Shown: positions 8,426 through 18,662, numbered from the stretch's first letter. The stretch is DNA of 64,000 nt from Bacillota bacterium (GCA_023409265.1 JAEYHZ010000022.1:124001-188000); one strand, 5' to 3'. Program-made: numbers and translations. Notes: generated by a model not told the origin, from the letters alone.

Positions 8426-11400
8426 ATGGTCTGGGGCCGTCCAGGGGCTCATTTCGAAACCTGGTCGGGAAGTGCTGAGTTTTCGTTTGCCTGGAAAAAT
8501 ATGATCCACCCCGACGTTGGAAGCCAGCCTGTAAGGGTGTTCAAGGCACCAAAAAAAGGAAAGGTTTCAATAGACAATAATATAAAAAGAATGACTCCTG
8601 ATGGTAAAGGTGTACAGGCAAAGGTCATGTTAAATGATCAGGTGATATGGCCCGAAACGGGTGAGTGGGTGCCGGTGGATACAACGCTTATTACAACCGG
8701 CAGTTCAATAGAAGTCAATAAAGATGATTTAATAGAATTTGTGCTGGATAACAGCGGAGAGGCAGCGCCAAACACTACTTATTGGAGAATGGTTGTTACC
8801 TATTTACCTCAGGCTCAGCAACCGACTGCTGTTGATTTGCAGGGCGATGGCTATATACGCATACCTGTTAATGGTTCGATAAAATCAAAATACTCAGCAT
8901 CAGTAATTGATCAGAACAGTGAGGCTATTCCCGGAGAGGCAATATCCTGGAGCATAAGCCCTGAAGTGCCCGGAGTTTCAGTTTCACAGGACGGAACCGT
9001 AACTGTTGATAGCACAGCCGTTCCGGGAAGTGTAAACCTTGTTGCCTCATCAGTGAGCAGTCCGAGCTTGTCAAAATCTATGAATATTCTTCTTAAAACA
9101 GCGTCAGAAAAAATAAATAATGATGAAGCAAATAAGCTGATACTGCTTAATTCAAGTAATGTTTCCATGTTAATCGATTACAATAATAAGGCAAAGATAA
9201 CTTCTTTAAAAGTTAATGACGTGGAAACGTTGGACAGCAACGGTATAGTTTCATCTGCAGAGATACCAAGAGGTACGCCTTCCATTGGCACTGGCTCATT
9301 AGCAGCAACACCTGCTGTTTCAGTAACAGGTGACACTTTAACCTTGGACGGTATTACATATTCAAATTCCAATGCAAGTATAACTGAAACCTGGACTTTT
9401 ACGGTAAACGATCAGGAAATTCAGTGGGGAATCAATAGGAAATATGTGGCTGTAAATGGCGGAACTGTAGATATAGAACAGAAATCAGCCGGCTTTAATT
9501 TTAAGAAAGACATATTTGACACTGCCTTCAGATCTGATGGAGGCTCTCAGGTATTGTTGTCACCCACCGACCGCAGCAAAATATTGGCTTTTGATCCTCT
9601 GGATAAGCAATATGGAACAACTGAAGCCGGTATGGCTTATGCCGGAGGCGGTATTGATTTCGTAAATATGCCAAATAACTTTATATTATCACTGCAATGT
9701 ACTTCAGATAAAAATATCGTCTCTGAATTCTATAGGGATCAGTTCACTTTAGGACTTAAGTATGACAATAAGCTTAATGCTAAAGAGTTTACTCACAAAT
9801 TGCACAGAGCTGACTATGATCTGGGCTTCCACTGTTTTATGCCCTCAAAGGGTGAACACAGCTATGATCCGGTAACAGTTACGGAGCAGGAAGTATATGA
9901 ACAGAATTATTCTATAAGGGCCAGCACCGATTTGAATAGCTATTATAGCGTAGGAAATCTGCCGGATACTTCAGGAATAGATCAATACAAGTTTGGCAGA
10001 TTTTTAAGTGAATTTGGAAGAACCTCAATAGTTGACCTTGATGGAATAGGCGGCTCATGGAATGCTCTCAGACTCGAGTTTTCCGATACCATGGCAGGCC
10101 AGTATGCTGTTAAGCTAATGAATGGAATGCAATACACAAACAGTAACAGTAAAACGGTAAAGGCATTAAAGGCGTTAGTAGAGTCAGCAATCATCACACA
10201 AAAAGAAAACGGACATATGGTAGGCTGCCCGGAGATATCAGGACAGGCGTACAATTATCCTAATGTATCTGAAGCCGATGCGGCTGTGCCCATGGATGCA
10301 GCTGCGTATATAAATACTACCAGGGACGTGGCCTGGGCTCAACAGGTAAAAACAGGTATTCGTAAAGCACTGGATTACAGACTTTCCAAGGATGCCAACA
10401 ACAACGGGCTTGTAGAAAATGAGATTGACAACAATTATGGCAGAGATATGCAGGCGTGGTTGGATGTGCTTTATATAGGCGGAGAAGATGCATATGTGAA
10501 TGCTTTAATGTATTCAGCGCTTACAGAGTGGGCTGACATAGAGGAAAAAGTATTAAAGGATGCTGAAAAAGCAGAATATTACAGGGAAAAAGCTGCTAAG
10601 CTCAAGGAAACCTACAACAAAGATATTCAGGATGGCGGATTGTGGTCGGATTCTTACCAAAGCTTCATAGGCTGGAGATTCCTGGACGGTTCTGTAAAAG
10701 CGGATGTGAAGTACCTGCATGTAAGCGCGGCTGCGGTAGAATACGGCGTTGCCAGCAAGGAACGTGCAAGGGAATTCCTATTCGGCGCCTTTGACGGGTA
10801 TAAAGATATCGAGGATTGGATGACAAAAAATGGGGGGAAGGCTTATCCATTGAACCTTCATCCTCTGGATAAAACTGAAACAGTAGAAAGGTTCCTGAAT
10901 GAGTGGCCCGGCTGGGAGAATGGACAGGTATTCCCACAGACAACAGGTGATATGATATCTGCCTATGCAAAACTTGGAAGCACAATTCCTCTCAAGTATA
11001 TGAAAAACCTTATTGATTTATATTTTACAACCGGTGATCCAATGTACTTTGATGATACCTTCAGATGGGATTTCGGAACAAATACATTCAACTGTAATAC
11101 AAGAATGGCTATAAATGTATACTCTGCGGCTACTTTGATAACAGATATATTCGGATTCAAGCCAAGATTTGACGGGCTTGTAGTTAATCCGGTGCTGGAT
11201 GCAAGTTTATATGGTTCAGAAATAAACTATTATATGAGGGATCATAAGTATACTGTACGGTTTGACAATGATAAGACAAGGACGATGCTTGTCAATGATG
11301 GTCTGGAAAGTGTTACTTTCCAGTGGAATAACTTAATTCCGGGAACCGAATACTCTATATCCGACAGAAATAATGCCGATGGTACAGAGACTCAGCAGCA

Positions 11401-14400
11401 GGTGGTTGCCGATGCGGATGGTATTGTAAGCTATGTACTGCCTGATAATAAAGAACGCAGTATAACGTTAACTGGAGATACCGTTACGCCTTCTCCCGAC
11501 CAGGATATTTTTAAAGCTACCGCCGGCTACTCAGATAATCAGGGTACTGACAATTGGTCATATTATCAATTAAAAGATTCACAAGAATCGCAGCTTCAAT
11601 GGGATTCATCTGCAAGGCAATGGAAGAATGCTGAAAAGGATGTTATGATTAGCAGCAAGCTAATGAAGGCAGTTTCAGATAAGTCGGCAGTACGACGCTT
11701 TGAAGCTCCTGAAGCAGGTCAGGTAAACATTTCAGGCAATATAAGACTAAAGGATATGACTGATTCAGGTGCCAGAGTCAAAATATTGAAAAATGGTATA
11801 CAATGGTGGCCAAAATCAGGGGAGCAGCAAATAAAAAACAATCCGGGCATTGGGTTCAAGGGTATTATGAATGTTGCGGCAGGAGATACAATTGACTTTG
11901 TTGTTTCGGGTACAGAAACAGTCGTTTGGTCGCCTGTCATAGAATATACATCCGACGATCCGGGTTCTGACGAAAAGGCTGATATGGTTACCATGCCTTC
12001 TTTTACAAAAGATAAATATGAGTTCAATTCCAGTGATGGATTTGCCTTCGTTCAGGGGGTTGACAATTGGTACTATGAGGAATATTCAAACGGCCTATTT
12101 AAGCCGATGCACTGGTCTGCAGAAATGAATGCATGGCAGGGTTCGGAAACCTATGCTTTAATAGACAGCAAAATGGCCCATCCGGGCAACAGCTGTGATG
12201 CGGCAAGGGTATTTAAGGCTCCTGACAGCGGTTCCATAAAAATCCTTGGGAATATAAAAATGGGCACAAACTCTGCTAACGGGGTAAAAGTTAAGATCCT
12301 GAAGAATGAGGATATAGTATATCCACAATCAGGAGAATGGATGCGTCTTGACGGAAGCACTCCATCCGTTGATACAGATGTTATACTGGATGTTGAAAAG
12401 GGAGACAGAATAGCTTTTATTTTAAACAGCAACGGAAATAACTCCGGTGATACTACTTTCTGGACACCTGCCGTAAATTACATAAGCAAAGTAGCAGGCA
12501 GATTTGATTCAAAAGCTGATTTTAGTAATGAACAGGGAAAAAACAACTGGTATTACAGAGAAATTATAAACGGCCAATATAAGGATATGACATGGGTTCC
12601 AAATTATTCAAATTGGACTGATACCTGGAAGGGATCCAAGGATTTTGCACTTATATTTGCTGGAGAAGTAATGCATCCCGAACTTGGCGTACAGGTCGCA
12701 AGAGTATTTAAAGCGCCAAGGCCAGGGTACGTCTCGGTGACAGGTAAGGCGTTTAAAAATGAAGGCGGTGACGGTACAAAAATAAAGGTAATGAAGAATC
12801 AGGAGCAGATTTGGCCTGAAAAGGATTGGAGCCTGATAACCGGTCAAGACGGGGCAGAGGTTGCAATAAATAAGTTGGCTGTCAATGCAGGGGATGAGAT
12901 TGCTTTTATACTTGACTGCAACGGAACTACTGAAAACGACGGTACAACCTGGGCGCCTGTAATTGAATATGTGGGAAGCGTTCCTGCACAGCACGCCCCG
13001 CCTGATGATGCATCATTAAAGGGTATCATGCTGAATAATGGTTCGCTGTCTCCGGCATTTTCGTCTGAAACAACGGTATATACTGCCGAAGTCAAAAATG
13101 ATATAGCAAGTATTGAAATTACAGCACAGCCAAGCAGTACAAAAGCAAAAACAAGAATTTTCTCCAAGGACGGGGAAAGCAGTACAGGGGTTATAAGCCT
13201 GCTGGAAGGGCCAAATGTCATAACCATTGAAGTAACCTCCGAAAATGGTGCAGTAAAAAAGGAATACACTATTACCATCAACCGGGAATACGTTAATACC
13301 TATAACGGATGGGACAGTTTTTCTAGCCAGCAGGGTAAGAATAACTGGTATTACAGGGAAATCAAAAAAGATGCGGATGGCAACGACCAGTATTCCGACA
13401 TGACCTGGGGTGATCCCATACAGCAGGGATGGTTTTTATGGCAGGGCTCGAAAACAATGGTTCTTATGTTCAGGGATGAAACTGCTAAAACAATCATAAT
13501 GCATCCTGAAAAAGACATTCAGCCAGCCAGGGTATTCAAGTCACCCTTTGAAGGAACTATAAGTATTAGTAATAAAATTACCAGGTCTGCAGGAGGAAAC
13601 GGTAGTAAAACTCAGATTCGTAAAAACGGAGTTAAAATATGGCCTGTTAATGATGAATGGCAGATTATAACAGGCGGAGAAGTTACCGGAAATGTGCAGG
13701 TTGATGTAAAAAAAGGCGATGAAATACAATTTGTTGTGGATTGCAACGGTGATGATGGATCGGTCGAGGGGATCTCCAATGATGGAACAGGTTGGCTGCC
13801 TGTTATCACCTATCTGAAGATCGCATTAGTGGATATAACAGGAAAAACGGATTTGGTTGTACCTGAAAAAGGTGCAATAACATCCAAATACACTGCTGTT
13901 ATCAAGTTCAATAACGGAACGGTTGCTGAAAATCTCCCGGTTAATTGGACAATAGATCCTTCAGTGGAAGGTGTTTCTGTTGATTCGACCGGCAGTGTGA
14001 CCGTAGGCAGCAGTACAACAGCCTCAAGTTTTGCACTGACTGCGGAAGTTAATGGTGTGTTGAGCAGGATGACGGTTAAGCTGATTAAGGAGCCGGTAAA
14101 TCCCAAGCCACAAGAGCCCAAGCCACAAGAGCCCAAGCCGGCGAATCCGACCCCCAATACATCTTCAACTCCAGGTAATAACACAACACAGATACCTAAG
14201 CCGGCATCAACGACTATAAAGGTATCTCCTGAACAATTAAGAGCTGCAATCGAAAAGGCCCCAACAGATGCTGACGGTATCAAAAGGGTCACTATCAAAG
14301 TTGAAGAAGTTGTGGGTGTATTGAGTTATATACAGGAAATACCTATAAAAGCTCTTATATCAATAAATACTGATTTTAGTCTGTCAGTTGAAACTCCCGC

Positions 14401-15295
14401 GGGAACAGCTGTGCTGTCACCTGGTGCACTGAAAGAACTGAAGGGTATGGGCAATAGTACACTGCTACTGTGTGTATCTAAAACGCAGCCTGGGAGCAAT
14501 TCAAAACCTTCTGTAAGAATAGATGCAAAATTGGACGACAAGCCTTTGCAAAATATAAAAGCGCCTATAACAGTTTCAATGAATTACACTCCTTCAGCTG
14601 ACGAACTGAAGAACAGCGAGCATATTGTAGTATTTAGTGTCGATGAAAAAGGAAACAAAAAAGCTGTTCCAAATGGAAAATATAATACTGAGACAGGAAA
14701 AGTAACATTTGTCACTACTCAGTTCGGCACTTATGAGGTTTCTTTTGTTAAGAGAACCTTCGGAGATTTGGATAAGGTTTCATGGGCTAAGCACGCAATA
14801 GAGGTGTTAGCTTCACGGGATGTTATCAAGGGTACATCAGAAGGAAAATTCAGTCCAGATGAAAGTATAACCAGAGCCGACTTTATTCTTTTACTGGTTA
14901 AAACTCTGGGAATCTCAGCTGACTTCGATAGAAACTTTGAGGATGTGCAGCCCGGGGATTATTATTATGAGGCCCTCGGCATTGCAAAAAAACTGGGAAT
15001 TACTTATGGCACAGGCAATAACAGGTTTAATCCGGGAGACAAGATTTCCAGACAGGATATTATGGTCATGGTATCAAAAGCACTTCAGGTTGCAGATAAG
15101 AAATTTGAAATAGAAGGAGTGGCCGGTTTGGAAAATTACCTGGATGCGGACAGTATTTCAGCTTACGCATTAAATAGTGTTGCAGCGCTTGTAAGGGAAG
15201 GAATAATCAAAGGCAGCGGCAATTCCATAAATCCAAAAGAAAATGCAACCAGAGCTGAGACAGCAGTAATTATGTATAAATTATTGAACAGATAG
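8426..15295 (+). CDS. Giant multidomain S-layer-anchored carbohydrate-active protein (main part)
   Basis: Continuation of the frame begun at 7958 (numbering from there). Domains in order: module copy 1 (about 133-285, carrying the TGA); Ig-like (290-380); a region with a six-hairpin-glycosidase look (about 385-1178; GRDMQAWLDVLYIGG, FLNEWPGWENGQVFPQTTGD, FDDTFRWDFGTNTF); module copies 2-4 (1187-1333, 1358-1511, 1517-1674); cadherin-like beta-sandwich (1685-1778); module copy 5 (1782-1957); a second Ig-like domain; a Pro-rich linker; an unassigned domain; three SLH domains (about 2267-2445) that bind secondary cell-wall polymer. The modules share DNWYY, MxW, WxGS, ARVFKAP, KILKN-WPxSG and WxPVIxY and may bind carbohydrate. 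ATG 8426 has AGGAGGTG 11 bases upstream, so reinitiation is conceivable, but that product would lack a signal peptide. The exact GH family is not identified. Confidence 0.85.
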   Translation: MVWGRPGAHFETWSGSAEFSFAWKNMIHPDVGSQPVRVFKAPKKGKVSIDNNIKRMTPDGKGVQAKVMLNDQVIWPETGEWVPVDTTLITTGSSIEVNKDDLIEFVLDNSGEAAPNTTYWRMVVTYLPQAQQPTAVDLQGDGYIRIPVNGSIKSKYSASVIDQNSEAIPGEAISWSISPEVPGVSVSQDGTVTVDSTAVPGSVNLVASSVSSPSLSKSMNILLKTASEKINNDEANKLILLNSSNVSMLIDYNNKAKITSLKVNDVETLDSNGIVSSAEIPRGTPSIGTGSLAATPAVSVTGDTLTLDGITYSNSNASITETWTFTVNDQEIQWGINRKYVAVNGGTVDIEQKSAGFNFKKDIFDTAFRSDGGSQVLLSPTDRSKILAFDPLDKQYGTTEAGMAYAGGGIDFVNMPNNFILSLQCTSDKNIVSEFYRDQFTLGLKYDNKLNAKEFTHKLHRADYDLGFHCFMPSKGEHSYDPVTVTEQEVYEQNYSIRASTDLNSYYSVGNLPDTSGIDQYKFGRFLSEFGRTSIVDLDGIGGSWNALRLEFSDTMAGQYAVKLMNGMQYTNSNSKTVKALKALVESAIITQKENGHMVGCPEISGQAYNYPNVSEADAAVPMDAAAYINTTRDVAWAQQVKTGIRKALDYRLSKDANNNGLVENEIDNNYGRDMQAWLDVLYIGGEDAYVNALMYSALTEWADIEEKVLKDAEKAEYYREKAAKLKETYNKDIQDGGLWSDSYQSFIGWRFLDGSVKADVKYLHVSAAAVEYGVASKERAREFLFGAFDGYKDIEDWMTKNGGKAYPLNLHPLDKTETVERFLNEWPGWENGQVFPQTTGDMISAYAKLGSTIPLKYMKNLIDLYFTTGDPMYFDDTFRWDFGTNTFNCNTRMAINVYSAATLITDIFGFKPRFDGLVVNPVLDASLYGSEINYYMRDHKYTVRFDNDKTRTMLVNDGLESVTFQWNNLIPGTEYSISDRNNADGTETQQQVVADADGIVSYVLPDNKERSITLTGDTVTPSPDQDIFKATAGYSDNQGTDNWSYYQLKDSQESQLQWDSSARQWKNAEKDVMISSKLMKAVSDKSAVRRFEAPEAGQVNISGNIRLKDMTDSGARVKILKNGIQWWPKSGEQQIKNNPGIGFKGIMNVAAGDTIDFVVSGTETVVWSPVIEYTSDDPGSDEKADMVTMPSFTKDKYEFNSSDGFAFVQGVDNWYYEEYSNGLFKPMHWSAEMNAWQGSETYALIDSKMAHPGNSCDAARVFKAPDSGSIKILGNIKMGTNSANGVKVKILKNEDIVYPQSGEWMRLDGSTPSVDTDVILDVEKGDRIAFILNSNGNNSGDTTFWTPAVNYISKVAGRFDSKADFSNEQGKNNWYYREIINGQYKDMTWVPNYSNWTDTWKGSKDFALIFAGEVMHPELGVQVARVFKAPRPGYVSVTGKAFKNEGGDGTKIKVMKNQEQIWPEKDWSLITGQDGAEVAINKLAVNAGDEIAFILDCNGTTENDGTTWAPVIEYVGSVPAQHAPPDDASLKGIMLNNGSLSPAFSSETTVYTAEVKNDIASIEITAQPSSTKAKTRIFSKDGESSTGVISLLEGPNVITIEVTSENGAVKKEYTITINREYVNTYNGWDSFSSQQGKNNWYYREIKKDADGNDQYSDMTWGDPIQQGWFLWQGSKTMVLMFRDETAKTIIMHPEKDIQPARVFKSPFEGTISISNKITRSAGGNGSKTQIRKNGVKIWPVNDEWQIITGGEVTGNVQVDVKKGDEIQFVVDCNGDDGSVEGISNDGTGWLPVITYLKIALVDITGKTDLVVPEKGAITSKYTAVIKFNNGTVAENLPVNWTIDPSVEGVSVDSTGSVTVGSSTTASSFALTAEVNGVLSRMTVKLIKEPVNPKPQEPKPQEPKPANPTPNTSSTPGNNTTQIPKPASTTIKVSPEQLRAAIEKAPTDADGIKRVTIKVEEVVGVLSYIQEIPIKALISINTDFSLSVETPAGTAVLSPGALKELKGMGNSTLLLCVSKTQPGSNSKPSVRIDAKLDDKPLQNIKAPITVSMNYTPSADELKNSEHIVVFSVDEKGNKKAVPNGKYNTETGKVTFVTTQFGTYEVSFVKRTFGDLDKVSWAKHAIEVLASRDVIKGTSEGKFSPDESITRADFILLLVKTLGISADFDRNFEDVQPGDYYYEALGIAKKLGITYGTGNNRFNPGDKISRQDIMVMVSKALQVADKKFEIEGVAGLENYLDADSISAYALNSVAALVREGIIKGSGNSINPKENATRAETAVIMYKLLNR
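14103..14138 (+). repeat. 15-bp tandem repeat encoding the Pro-rich linker
   Basis: The unit CCCAAGCCACAAGAG occurs twice and is followed by a partial copy, encoding PKPQE repeats between the Ig-like domain and the C-terminal region. Confidence 0.8.
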
Positions 15296-15311
15296 TAATA
15301 GCTTGAATAAG

Positions 15312-15368
15312 AAGGGTATACACATTACACAGATTATTTATATTAGTGGAAATGTGTATACCCTTTTC
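15312..15368 (+). terminator. Terminator of the S-layer protein gene
   Basis: Perfect 15-bp stem AAGGGTATACACATT (15312-15326) with AATGTGTATACCCTT (15351-15365), a 24-base loop, then TTT. Confidence 0.75.
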
Positions 15369-15395
15369 ATAATATCCGAGAAAAATAAGGTGAAC

Positions 15396-15424
15396 TTGAC
15401 TAAACAATATTCCAGATATAGTAT
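15396..15424 (+). promoter_or_regulatory. Promoter of the acetyltransferase gene
   Basis: TTGACT (15396-15401), a 17-base spacer, TAGTAT (15419-15424). Confidence 0.6.
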
Positions 15425-15500
15425 GAATAGAAATAAGCTAATTTTATTTAACTGTTTATAACTGTTAACTAAAATGATTTATATTGTGGAGGTGATTATC

Positions 15501-16073
15501 CTGGCGTTTGTTAGTTTACAAACCGATCGATTGATAATTAGGGATCATGTACATGAGGATTTATACACACATCACTGTTTAATATCAAATCCCATAGTTA
15601 TGTATTATCTTCAAGATATACAAACACACTCATTTGAAGAATCAGAAGAGAATCTTTTACAAGCCATTAAGGAAATAGAAAAGGAAAACAGGACAAAATT
15701 CTTTTTCAGGATTGAAGAAAAATACTCGTTAGCTCATATTGGAGAAATTGGCTATACAGTAAATCAAGAAACGCCTTTTGGGAAGATTGTAGGACTTGGA
15801 TATTTTATAAACAAGGAATACTGGTCAAAGGGATATGTTACAGAAGCAGTAAAAGAAGTGTTAAGATACGCGTTTGAAGAAAACAATGTAATTAGGGTGT
15901 CTACAGGCTGTATCAAGGAAAATCAAGGATCTGAAAAGGTTATGCAAAAATGTAATATGGTAAAAGAAGCTGATTTCAGGATGCATTCCTGGCATAATGG
16001 CATGTTAAAGGACAGAGTAGAATATAGAATGCTGAAAGATGAGTGGTATTCAAACATCGCAAAGCGCACATAG
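15501..16073 (+). CDS. GNAT-family N-acetyltransferase (RimJ/RimL-like), CTG start likely
   Basis: Cytoplasmic acetyl-CoA-dependent acetyltransferase. Seen are LQTDRLIIRD at the N-terminus, typical of the RimJ/RimL group, and GLGYFINKEYWSKGYVTEAVKEVLRYAF, the acetyl-CoA-binding region with the group's W-x-x-G-Y-x-x-E-A pattern. The substrate is unknown. The frame opens at ATG 15474, but nothing upstream of it looks like a ribosome site. GGAGGTG (15488-15494) sits exactly 6 bases before CTG 15501, which gives the family-typical start (M)AFVSLQTDRL. It has its own promoter and looks unrelated to its neighbours in function. Confidence 0.85.
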   Translation: MAFVSLQTDRLIIRDHVHEDLYTHHCLISNPIVMYYLQDIQTHSFEESEENLLQAIKEIEKENRTKFFFRIEEKYSLAHIGEIGYTVNQETPFGKIVGLGYFINKEYWSKGYVTEAVKEVLRYAFEENNVIRVSTGCIKENQGSEKVMQKCNMVKEADFRMHSWHNGMLKDRVEYRMLKDEWYSNIAKRT

Positions 16074-16176
16074 TTCCATTATGTTTATTGGTATTCATTT
16101 ATATAAACTGATTACAATTAACAGATTTAGCAATAGCAATACAGTACGATAAAGAATTATTTTATTAGGGTGGCCT

Positions 16177-17346
16177 ATGACGGAAAAAGCAGAAAAGTAC
16201 AATTATATAATATACATAATATTGTTTGGTTGTAGTCTCATATTATTGATATATGATAATCATAATTCTATATGGTCATGGCTTTTAATATTTTTAGGAT
16301 ATACTTTTCTTACTATAGTTAATGACTTTATATTAAGAAAAAAATTTATTCTGAACATTATTATTGCTATATTTCAGTACTCTCTTATTTTACTTTTGGT
16401 ATATATTTCAACCGGGTTTGGAAGTGTACCTCTTGTTTTTGTATTACAGTTTGGAATATTTACTGCTCATAAAACCAGGATTTCAGTCGTGATAAATACA
16501 GTTATATTTGTTACATTTAGTTTTTGTCTGTACATATTGCCTCAAAATAATCTGACAACTCTTTATCCGGCAGTATTCCTGCTGCTGTCAGGTCTGGTCA
16601 GCATGCTGATGCTGTTGTCCCTGAGAAATATCAAGCAGCTGCAGCAGGAGAATTTTGAACAGATTACCAGGCTGCACCTTAATAAAAAGCAGCTGCGGGA
16701 TTTAAACAAACAAATGAAGCACTACGGTGAAGATATGGAAAAGGTTGCTATTCTGAGGGAACGAAACCGGATGTCAAAGCAAATCCATGATACTTTGGGA
16801 CATGTACTGACAGCTGTTTCGGTGCAGCTTGAAGCAGCTGAGCTTCTCATTGAAAAAAATACCCCTGAGGCACTGAAGAAAATATCAAATGCAAAGGAAC
16901 AGACCCGGGATGGACTTTTAAGTATTAAACAGGCGTTGGCTCTGATTGACCAGGATAATATGCAATTTGAAGACAGGATTTTTGATATAATAAAGAATTC
17001 ACAAAGGAGTATGAATATAAAAATACTACCACAAATCAAAATAAATCGGAATTTACCGTCAGGTGTTCAGGTCTTAATTCTTTCGGCCCTCAAGGAGGGA
17101 ATTACTAACGGTGTCCGTCATGGGCAGGCCTCTGCCTTTATTTTCCGCCTTATAATTGATGATACACATATTCTGTTTTACCTGGAAGACAACGGCGGTG
17201 GAACTGATAAAACCCGCATGGGCTACGGTTTGACTGCTATGGAAAAGCAAACTGTGGAACAGGGCGGAACAATAGAGATTTTTTCAGTAAAGAATGAAGG
17301 GTTTACTCTAAAAATTACTATACCTTACAAGGGGGAAAAACAATGA
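16177..17346 (+). CDS. Sensor histidine kinase of the NarX/LiaS (HisKA_3) class
   Basis: Integral-membrane kinase with about five hydrophobic segments in residues 10-150 and almost no extracellular domain, as in intramembrane-sensing kinases. A coiled-coil linker (155-190) leads to the HisKA_3 dimerisation domain with ERNRMSKQIHDTLGH (His204), then an HATPase_c domain (ALKEGITNGVRHG; EDNGGGTD). AGGGTGG precedes the ATG. The stop overlaps the start of the response regulator. The adjacent two-pump efflux locus suggests it senses cell-envelope stress or an antimicrobial compound, as LiaS- and DesK-like kinases do; this is inference from context. Confidence 0.92.
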   Translation: MTEKAEKYNYIIYIILFGCSLILLIYDNHNSIWSWLLIFLGYTFLTIVNDFILRKKFILNIIIAIFQYSLILLLVYISTGFGSVPLVFVLQFGIFTAHKTRISVVINTVIFVTFSFCLYILPQNNLTTLYPAVFLLLSGLVSMLMLLSLRNIKQLQQENFEQITRLHLNKKQLRDLNKQMKHYGEDMEKVAILRERNRMSKQIHDTLGHVLTAVSVQLEAAELLIEKNTPEALKKISNAKEQTRDGLLSIKQALALIDQDNMQFEDRIFDIIKNSQRSMNIKILPQIKINRNLPSGVQVLILSALKEGITNGVRHGQASAFIFRLIIDDTHILFYLEDNGGGTDKTRMGYGLTAMEKQTVEQGGTIEIFSVKNEGFTLKITIPYKGEKQ

Positions 17347-17987
17347 TAAGAATACTTCTGGCTGACGATCAGCGTCTCATGTGCGATGGAATTAAATCCA
17401 TGCTTGAAACCGACAGCCATTTTGAAATTACCGGGATGGCCTATGACGGCTGTGAGGCAATAAATATGGCCAAGGCCTTAAAACCGGATCTGGTTCTACT
17501 TGATATACGAATGCCAAAAATGGATGGTGTTGAAGTAGTTTCTCATATAAAAAAAGTATATCATGAGATGAAGGTCATCATGCTTACAACCTTCAACGAC
17601 GAGGACTATATAATGGACGCGATGGCGAATGGTGCTGATGGATATCTTATAAAGGATATAAATGCTCAAGATCTGGTGCGGGCAGTTCATAACGCACTTG
17701 ACGGTCAGCTGGTTATGCCTTCGGCTGTAGCTGAAAACCTAAAAAGAGGACTTATGCGGATCAAGGCCAGAAAGGATGCAGAGATAAAGCTGAAAAGTAT
17801 CAATTTTTCAGCAAGAGAAATTGAAATAGCTCAAATGCTTGCAGATGGGTTCAATAATTCTCAAATAGCAACGGCGCTATACCTGTCTGAAGGAACTGTA
17901 AGAAATTATGTTAGCTTCATATACGAAAAGCTTGAGGTAACCGACAGAGCAAATGCTGTTCTTAAGATGAAGGAACTGGGCTTATGA
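17343..17987 (+). CDS. NarL/LiaR-family response regulator
   Basis: Receiver domain with ADDQ (residues 7-10), phospho-acceptor Asp54 in LLDIRMP, and Thr/Lys switch residues in MLTTFND and LIKDI. It is followed by a C-terminal LuxR helix-turn-helix (about 148-212; FSAREIEIAQMLADG, SEGTVRNYVS). At 214 aa it is a full-length member. Its ATG overlaps the kinase stop (ATGA). A terminator follows at once, so the efflux genes downstream are a separate transcript and its probable target. Confidence 0.94.
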   Translation: MIRILLADDQRLMCDGIKSMLETDSHFEITGMAYDGCEAINMAKALKPDLVLLDIRMPKMDGVEVVSHIKKVYHEMKVIMLTTFNDEDYIMDAMANGADGYLIKDINAQDLVRAVHNALDGQLVMPSAVAENLKRGLMRIKARKDAEIKLKSINFSAREIEIAQMLADGFNNSQIATALYLSEGTVRNYVSFIYEKLEVTDRANAVLKMKELGL

Positions 17988-18026
17988 CTGTAACGTCATA
18001 AAAAATATTACAAACAATATTACTGA

Positions 18027-18055
18027 AGACACTACCTGAGGGTGGTGTCTTTTTA
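18027..18055 (+). terminator. Rho-independent terminator of the two-component operon
   Basis: AGACACTACC (18027-18036), TGAG loop, GGTGGTGTCT (18041-18050), then TTTTATT. One G-U pair. Confidence 0.88.
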
Positions 18056-18087
18056 TTATCATTAAGGAAATAGTACGCAAAGGTTAG

Positions 18088-18116
18088 TTGATAAGTACTT
18101 TTGAAATTATTATTAA
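18088..18116 (+). promoter_or_regulatory. Promoter of the efflux operon
   Basis: TTGATA (18088-18093), a 17-base spacer, TATTAA (18111-18116), about 34 bases before the GTG start at 18150. Confidence 0.55.
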
Positions 18117-18149
18117 AGTTTCATAAAAAAATTCAGGAGGATTTAAGCT

Positions 18150-18662
18150 GTGAAAATAAAGAGAGTTGCAGCCGCCATTTTGGCGTTAGGGCTTATAATC
18201 AGCCTTTTTACAGGCTGTGGTAAAGAGAAGAAGGAGGCAGTACAGGTTTTAAATGATTACCTCAACCATATTATTGCTTCGGAATACAGGGAGGCATACG
18301 CTTTATTATCAGACTTTGACAAGGGAAATATCAGTGAGGAAGACTTTAATAGCTGGCGTCAACTGGCAGGAAAAATCGTGTCAGTAAAAAGCTTTAATAT
18401 CGACAGCAAGGTTGATGTGTTTAAAGATTACAAATATTCCGGAACTGAGTTTGGAAACGTGTACGGACTAAAGGTTGACAGCAAGCAGGATATTCTGATA
18501 CCGGACATTGAGTTAAGCGGCTATGACGGAAAAACATACCGGATTATGGTTCAGCAGCAGGGAGACGAATATAAAGTACTTCTTCTGCTTTCAGACCTTA
18601 ACGAAACAATTGCCAAATACAGAGCATATATAGATAAACTTAGGCATGATAATACTTTTTAA
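18150..18662 (+). CDS. Small lipoprotein of unknown function, first gene of the efflux operon
   Basis: GTG start with AGGAGG 9 bases upstream. A lipoprotein signal peptide is seen (MKIKRVAAAILALGLIISLFTGC), with the lipidated Cys in LFTGC. The mature part (about 145 aa) resembles small NTF2/DUF4878-like extracytoplasmic domains (VLNDYLNHIIASEYREAYALLSD), a fold often seen in lipoproteins that assist membrane machines. It overlaps the next gene by 17 bases, so it is co-translated with the permease. Its role in the exporter is not known. Confidence 0.78.
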   Translation: MKIKRVAAAILALGLIISLFTGCGKEKKEAVQVLNDYLNHIIASEYREAYALLSDFDKGNISEEDFNSWRQLAGKIVSVKSFNIDSKVDVFKDYKYSGTEFGNVYGLKVDSKQDILIPDIELSGYDGKTYRIMVQQQGDEYKVLLLLSDLNETIAKYRAYIDKLRHDNTF

